Assembly (NCBI RefSeq): GCF_003996965.1
Contig: NZ_QWDM01000005.1
Location: forward strand, 124,001 to 188,000
Reading direction: 5' to 3'
Length of the DNA: 64,000 nucleotides
DNA from: Flavobacterium cupreum
GTDB lineage: Bacteria > Bacteroidota > Bacteroidia > Flavobacteriales > Flavobacteriaceae
The notes under the pieces are model-generated. The model saw only the letters and a program-made list of their open reading frames with translations, did not search any database and was not told the DNA's origin. Shown here piece after piece: positions 60,517-64,000 of this stretch (positions are counted from its first letter, which is position 1; the number at the start of each line of letters is the position of its first letter). The translations under genes and the position numbers were made by a program.

Positions 60517-61114
60517 TGATCACTTTATTTTTAAGTACAATTCGGGTATAATCTTCAGAGGATTCCAGTAATTTTACCTGAACCACGGTGGCTTCTTCTT
60601 TATCGAAAGTCAGTTCAATTTGCTTGATGTATTTTTTAAGGGTGGCATCTTTCGGAATGAATTTGGCAAGATTTTGTCCTTTCACTTTGAAATAAGAAAT
60701 CGTAAACTCTTTATCATCAAACATATTTCCGCTTACGCTGCCCACAATCAATTTATTGATGCGGCCAAAAATTTTGCTGTTTCCAATATCAACGGCACTT
60801 TTCTTTCCTTCGTCGTTGATCAGGATTTTACCATTTTTGAAAACAATACTGTAATTGTATGGTTTTTTGTATTGCCACTGCAGCATATTCGGTTCCTTAA
60901 AAATCATTTTTCCGGAAGTTTCAATATCCTTCGATAAAAAATCCAGGTGTTTGTACTGTACAAAATCGGTACTCAGGGTTTTGATTTTTTTCGATACCAC
61001 ATTGACGTCTTGCTTAAAAGCAGCAATTTCTGCATCAGACATTTTTTGTTCCTGGGCGAATGCGGCATTGCCAACGGTCAACAATAAAAGGAAGAGGTAT
61101 ATTTTAGTTTTCAT
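60482..61114 (-). CDS. LolA-like outer-membrane lipoprotein carrier
   Basis: A 210-residue periplasmic protein: signal peptide ending FAQ, then TDFVQYKHLDFLSKDIETSGKMIFKEPNMLQWQYKKPYNYSIVF, the LolA core with the M-x-W-x-Y strand near residue 77, and ISYFKVKGQNLAKFIPKD near residue 140. It should carry a hydrophobic ligand from inner to outer membrane. Being inside a pigment cluster, the ligand may be a pigment or its lipid precursor and not only lipoproteins. It overlaps the following lipoprotein gene by 35 bp. Confidence 0.85.
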   Translation of the reverse strand: MKTKIYLFLLLLTVGNAAFAQEQKMSDAEIAAFKQDVNVVSKKIKTLSTDFVQYKHLDFLSKDIETSGKMIFKEPNMLQWQYKKPYNYSIVFKNGKILINDEGKKSAVDIGNSKIFGRINKLIVGSVSGNMFDDKEFTISYFKVKGQNLAKFIPKDATLKKYIKQIELTFDKEEATVVQVKLLESSEDYTRIVLKNKVINAKIDDSVFTN

Positions 61115-61171
61115 GTGTATTTAGTATTTGTGTTAAAGAAACATGGAATCGCCATTCTGCTTTACTTTTGA

Positions 61172-61963
61172 TTAACGAGCATTCACGACGCTTTCATACG
61201 CTTTAAGGTTCAAAAGTTCTCCGGTCGAAATTACTTTGTAATTGTTTTGCTGTAAAAATTGCAAAAACCGTTCCAGTACCAAAACAGAGTGTAAAGCCGT
61301 ATCATGCAAAAGTACGATTCCGCCGGGAGAAATACGTTTTATAATACGATTGAAAATTAAATCCTGATCTTTTGTTCCGCCATCAAGCGATCTGATATTC
61401 CAGCCAATCACCTGATGTCCGGTAATTTTTAAAGCCCTTCGGATGGAAGGTGTGGTTACGCCATAGGGAGGACGAAAAAACTTTACTTTTCCCGGAGTAA
61501 ATTTTTCTAAGAGAGAATCTGTTTTTTGAAGTTCTTTCGTGATTGCTGCAGCATTATAGAAATCAAAAAATTTCGAATGACTGTAAGAATGATTTCCAAC
61601 TAAATGACCTTCTTCAATAATTTGTTTTACGATTTCAGGATGGTTTTCAATGTTTTTTCCAATGCAGAAAAAAGTAGCATTTGCATTGTATTTTTTCAGC
61701 AATTCTAAAACTTCCACCGTAAAAGGACCCGGTCCGTCGTCAAAAGTAAGGGCTATTTTTTTTTCCTTTTCGGATGGATTACTGCAGAAAGCTTTTACAT
61801 GATAATCAGAAGAAATTCGGGCAGAACCAACAGCATTGATTCCGAGCCAAAGTAAAACAATCACGATAAACCATATCCAGCTAATTGAAGCATAAAAGTT
61901 CAAAAGAACCAGTGCCAGCAATAAAAAGACAAAAAATATTGAAATGTTTTTATGCGTTATCAT
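61172..61963 (-). CDS. Polysaccharide deacetylase (NodB) family protein
   Basis: A 263-residue protein with two N-terminal membrane helices (about 8-26 and 28-46), then the NodB domain: TFDDGPGPFT near residue 73 (catalytic base Asp and metal Asp), GNHSYSHSKF near residue 123 (H-x-x-x-H metal site), FFRPPYG near residue 163, and LLHDTALHS near residue 220. All metal ligands are present, so it should be an active carbohydrate esterase. In flexirubin clusters a gene of this type recurs; the substrate is unknown. It overlaps the ketosynthase-like gene by 4 bp. Confidence 0.87.
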   Translation of the reverse strand: MITHKNISIFFVFLLLALVLLNFYASISWIWFIVIVLLWLGINAVGSARISSDYHVKAFCSNPSEKEKKIALTFDDGPGPFTVEVLELLKKYNANATFFCIGKNIENHPEIVKQIIEEGHLVGNHSYSHSKFFDFYNAAAITKELQKTDSLLEKFTPGKVKFFRPPYGVTTPSIRRALKITGHQVIGWNIRSLDGGTKDQDLIFNRIIKRISPGGIVLLHDTALHSVLVLERFLQFLQQNNYKVISTGELLNLKAYESVVNAR

Positions 61964-63021
61964 TTTGACAGTAACGTAAAACTATGATTTTTTCCGCTCA
62001 GCTGATTATATAATACGACCGTGTTGTAAGCGGTTCTTTTAACTGAATTTACCTTTACAATTTCCGGAATTTCCTGCAGTTTTATAACTTTTGAGGCCAT
62101 CCATAATCCAAAAGCTGAAGCCGTATCGTATTCACCACACAAGTGCTTGTAATACAACTGAGGGGTATCTGAAAAAGTATTTTCGGATAGTGTTCTGTAA
62201 TACGAATCGAATTTTACATCGCCGTTAAAACCCAAAACGATAGCATCAACGTCTGAAACTTGAAGACCGTTAGATTTTAAGAAAGCAGTTATGTGCGTTT
62301 CAATTTCGTTTTCTTGTAAAGTGTTTATGATTTCAACATCCAGAATTTCGGCGTAAGTAGTGTCTTTTTTTTCATTTTCCAAAACAAAAAAACTGGCTCC
62401 TTCACCGTGAACGGCTCCAATTGTTTTTGGAGTTAAAAGATGAAACGGCTGCTCACTTTCCTGTTTAACACGTTGTGCCAATTTAAAAAGTTCCATGGTA
62501 TAATCACCATTCTCATCTACGCCGCCTACTAAAATCGAACTGGCTTCGTTTTCCTCAAGTTGCATTTTAGCATCCAGAAGTGCAGACTCAAAAGAAACCA
62601 CACCATTTACGTAGGTAAAATTATACCCTTTACACTGCATGGTTAGCGCAATCTGAGCTCCAACGGTATTGTGCGTGGATTGAATAAATGCGGTTGGGGT
62701 TAAAAATTCTTCATTATTATCCAGAATGTTTTTCAGGAATTTTTCAGAATCCTCAATACAGCCTAATCCTGTTCCGGTAATGATGGCGTCTACATTTTCG
62801 GCCTGCGCGTCTTTCATCGCCAATGCCGAAGCTACGATTCCGTTTTTTACTCCTTTGGCCATTCTTCGGGCCGCTGCCGGAGCAATAAAATCTTTGTAAA
62901 CAGGGGAGACCACACTAAGAATGTTGTCATTCTGATTGTATACGGCATCTTCCAAAAAAACAGTATCAAATGTTTTTTGAGTCGAAATACAGCCTACTCC
63001 ATTTATATATGTTTTTTTCAT
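61960..63021 (-). CDS. Ketosynthase-like chain-length factor (no active-site Cys)
   Basis: A 353-residue thiolase-fold protein homologous to its neighbour but missing catalytic residues. At the nucleophile position TYVNGVVSFES has Val141 instead of Cys; the HGT histidine region reads VLGFNGD, and the last-His region GEYDTASAF lacks His. Such ketosynthase-like subunits pair with an active ketosynthase and set chain length in type II systems and aryl-polyene synthesis. It overlaps both neighbours by 4 bp, the usual sign of subunits made in equal amounts. Confidence 0.85.
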   Translation of the reverse strand: MKKTYINGVGCISTQKTFDTVFLEDAVYNQNDNILSVVSPVYKDFIAPAAARRMAKGVKNGIVASALAMKDAQAENVDAIITGTGLGCIEDSEKFLKNILDNNEEFLTPTAFIQSTHNTVGAQIALTMQCKGYNFTYVNGVVSFESALLDAKMQLEENEASSILVGGVDENGDYTMELFKLAQRVKQESEQPFHLLTPKTIGAVHGEGASFFVLENEKKDTTYAEILDVEIINTLQENEIETHITAFLKSNGLQVSDVDAIVLGFNGDVKFDSYYRTLSENTFSDTPQLYYKHLCGEYDTASAFGLWMASKVIKLQEIPEIVKVNSVKRTAYNTVVLYNQLSGKNHSFTLLSK

Positions 63022-64000
63022 TCGCTTTTTGAAAATATAAGGGTAGAACAGTTTCCTCCAAATCCGAAAGAATTAGATAAAACGTGATCGATGTTTTTAT
63101 TTTTTAAGGAAGTTTGTGGCTGCAAATCAAATTCTTCCATGGGAGTTTTGAAATTCATATTTGGATACACCACATTGTTCTGAATGGCCAGAACACTGTA
63201 AACCGCTTCAATGGCCGCTGCTGCTGCCAGTGTATGTCCCGTAAAAGGTTTTGTTGAACTAAAATCAGGGACTTTTTCCTCTCCGTAAATGCGGAGTATC
63301 GCTCTTCCTTCAGACAAGTCATTGTTTGGAGTTGCCGTTCCATGTACGTTGATGTAATCTATTTCAGAAGGTTTCAAACCCGAAACTTCAAAAGCTTTTT
63401 TCATCGCCAGATAAGCACCGTCCCCATTTTCTGAGGAAGCAGTCTGATGAAAAGCATCGTTTGCGTTTCCGTAACCCGAAACTCTGGCGAGGACTTTTTT
63501 GTTTTGTTTTTTTACAATTTCATCGGATTCCAAAACCAGATAGGCTGCAGCTTCTCCCAGGTTCAAACCTTTACGGTTGTTATCAAAAGGCTGGTTATAA
63601 TCGTCTGATAAAATCATTAAAGTCTTAAATCCGTTGATGGTGAATTTTGCCAAAGCATCGGCACCGCCCACAATAACACGGTCCAGTTTTCCGCTTTTTA
63701 TCAATCGCGCACCCAGCATAATGGAGTTCGCAGCCGATGAACAAGCGGTACTGATTGTCGTTACCATTCCTTTTAAACCTAACTCTGAAGCGATTTTATC
63801 GGCAACATCACCACCGTCATGGCAGCTAATATATTTTACAAGTTCCGGTTTTTCGAAATAATCATAATAATATTTCTCCGTCATATCCATTCCGCCCACA
63901 CTTGTAGCCGAAATGAGTCCGGTCCTGAATTCATTTATAGCTGTAATCCCGGCATTTTCGACAGCCTGTTTTGCTGCAAAAGTGCCAATCATAGCCGTTC
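63018..64000 (-). CDS. Beta-ketoacyl-ACP synthase (active KS), N-terminus outside window
   Basis: The frame is open to the window end, so the start lies beyond it. The visible 327 residues have the whole catalytic set: Cys in STACSSAANS, His in VHGTATPNNDL, and His in FTGHTLAAAAAIEAV, plus GFGGNCSTLI at the C-terminus. It makes the carbon-carbon bonds of the polyene chain from malonyl-ACP with its inactive partner encoded next (4-bp overlap). Codons are complete from 63998 downward; the ATG at 63992 is probably internal, since the family has more residues before this region. Confidence 0.92.
   Translation of the reverse strand, partial: TAMIGTFAAKQAVENAGITAINEFRTGLISATSVGGMDMTEKYYYDYFEKPELVKYISCHDGGDVADKIASELGLKGMVTTISTACSSAANSIMLGARLIKSGKLDRVIVGGADALAKFTINGFKTLMILSDDYNQPFDNNRKGLNLGEAAAYLVLESDEIVKKQNKKVLARVSGYGNANDAFHQTASSENGDGAYLAMKKAFEVSGLKPSEIDYINVHGTATPNNDLSEGRAILRIYGEEKVPDFSSTKPFTGHTLAAAAAIEAVYSVLAIQNNVVYPNMNFKTPMEEFDLQPQTSLKNKNIDHVLSNSFGFGGNCSTLIFSKSE

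Overview
The window is a stretch of chromosome from a Bacteroidota member, almost certainly Flavobacterium or a close relative. The signs are: AT-rich DNA; promoter -7 boxes of the Bacteroidota form TAnnTTTG (the atp promoter is TTTTG-N17-TACCTTTG); a PorW/SprE-type gliding/type IX secretion lipoprotein; several small families I recall as typical of Flavobacteriaceae (DUF6341, DUF6427, DUF4254, DUF4292, DUF5687, DUF6168); and most of a flexirubin/aryl-polyene pigment cluster. I saw no rRNA, tRNA, insertion sequence or CRISPR array. All family calls are from reading motifs; no database was searched.

Layout. (1) 1-9775: a surface polysaccharide locus with three family-2 and one family-4 glycosyltransferases, two Wzy/WaaL-like polytopic proteins, UDP-glucuronate decarboxylase, a lipocalin-like secreted protein, an ORF6N protein and a CapK/PaaK-like ligase. 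(2) 9887-18382: housekeeping genes purD, upp, a heptosyltransferase-like GT9, a ferredoxin-type reductase and an ABC exporter pair. (3) 18471-27442: sprE/porW-like gene, bactofilin, atpZ-like gene and the atpBEFHAG operon (beta and epsilon subunits are not here), ending in a strong terminator. (4) 27921-34725: a six-gene operon between two strong terminators. It has two coiled-coil proteins (one membrane-anchored), an ABC substrate-binding protein fused to an OmpA peptidoglycan-binding domain, its permease and ATPase, and a CbxX-type AAA+ ATPase. This is the best candidate for an undescribed system. An array of six ~44-bp hairpin units follows it. (5) 35299-46896: GNAT, flippase, dUTPase, sugar nucleotidyltransferase, TPR protein, DUF4292 lipoprotein, degenerate LytM/EnvC-like protein, CBS protein, rbfA, LolC/E-like permease, MATE pump and amidase. 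(6) 46910-48190: a cloverleaf-shaped intergenic repeat, dusB and a second repeat. (7) 48205-64000 (minus strand): the pigment cluster, with adenylate-forming ligase, C45 acyltransferase, CrtI-like oxidoreductase, MMPL/acyltransferase/methyltransferase fusion, GT2-DUF2062, hot-dog dehydratase, two beta-barrels, LolA, polysaccharide deacetylase and a ketosynthase/chain-length-factor pair, cut by the window end.

Working together: regions 1, 5 and 7 are mostly about building and exporting envelope components (polysaccharide, peptidoglycan, outer-membrane pigment). Region 3 couples energy production with a secretion/gliding lipoprotein. Region 4 looks like an envelope-spanning ABC machine controlled by an AAA+ ATPase. 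Stem-loops sit after genes whose products are probably needed in excess (atpE, atpA, the binding protein), which suggests expression ratios set at the RNA level.
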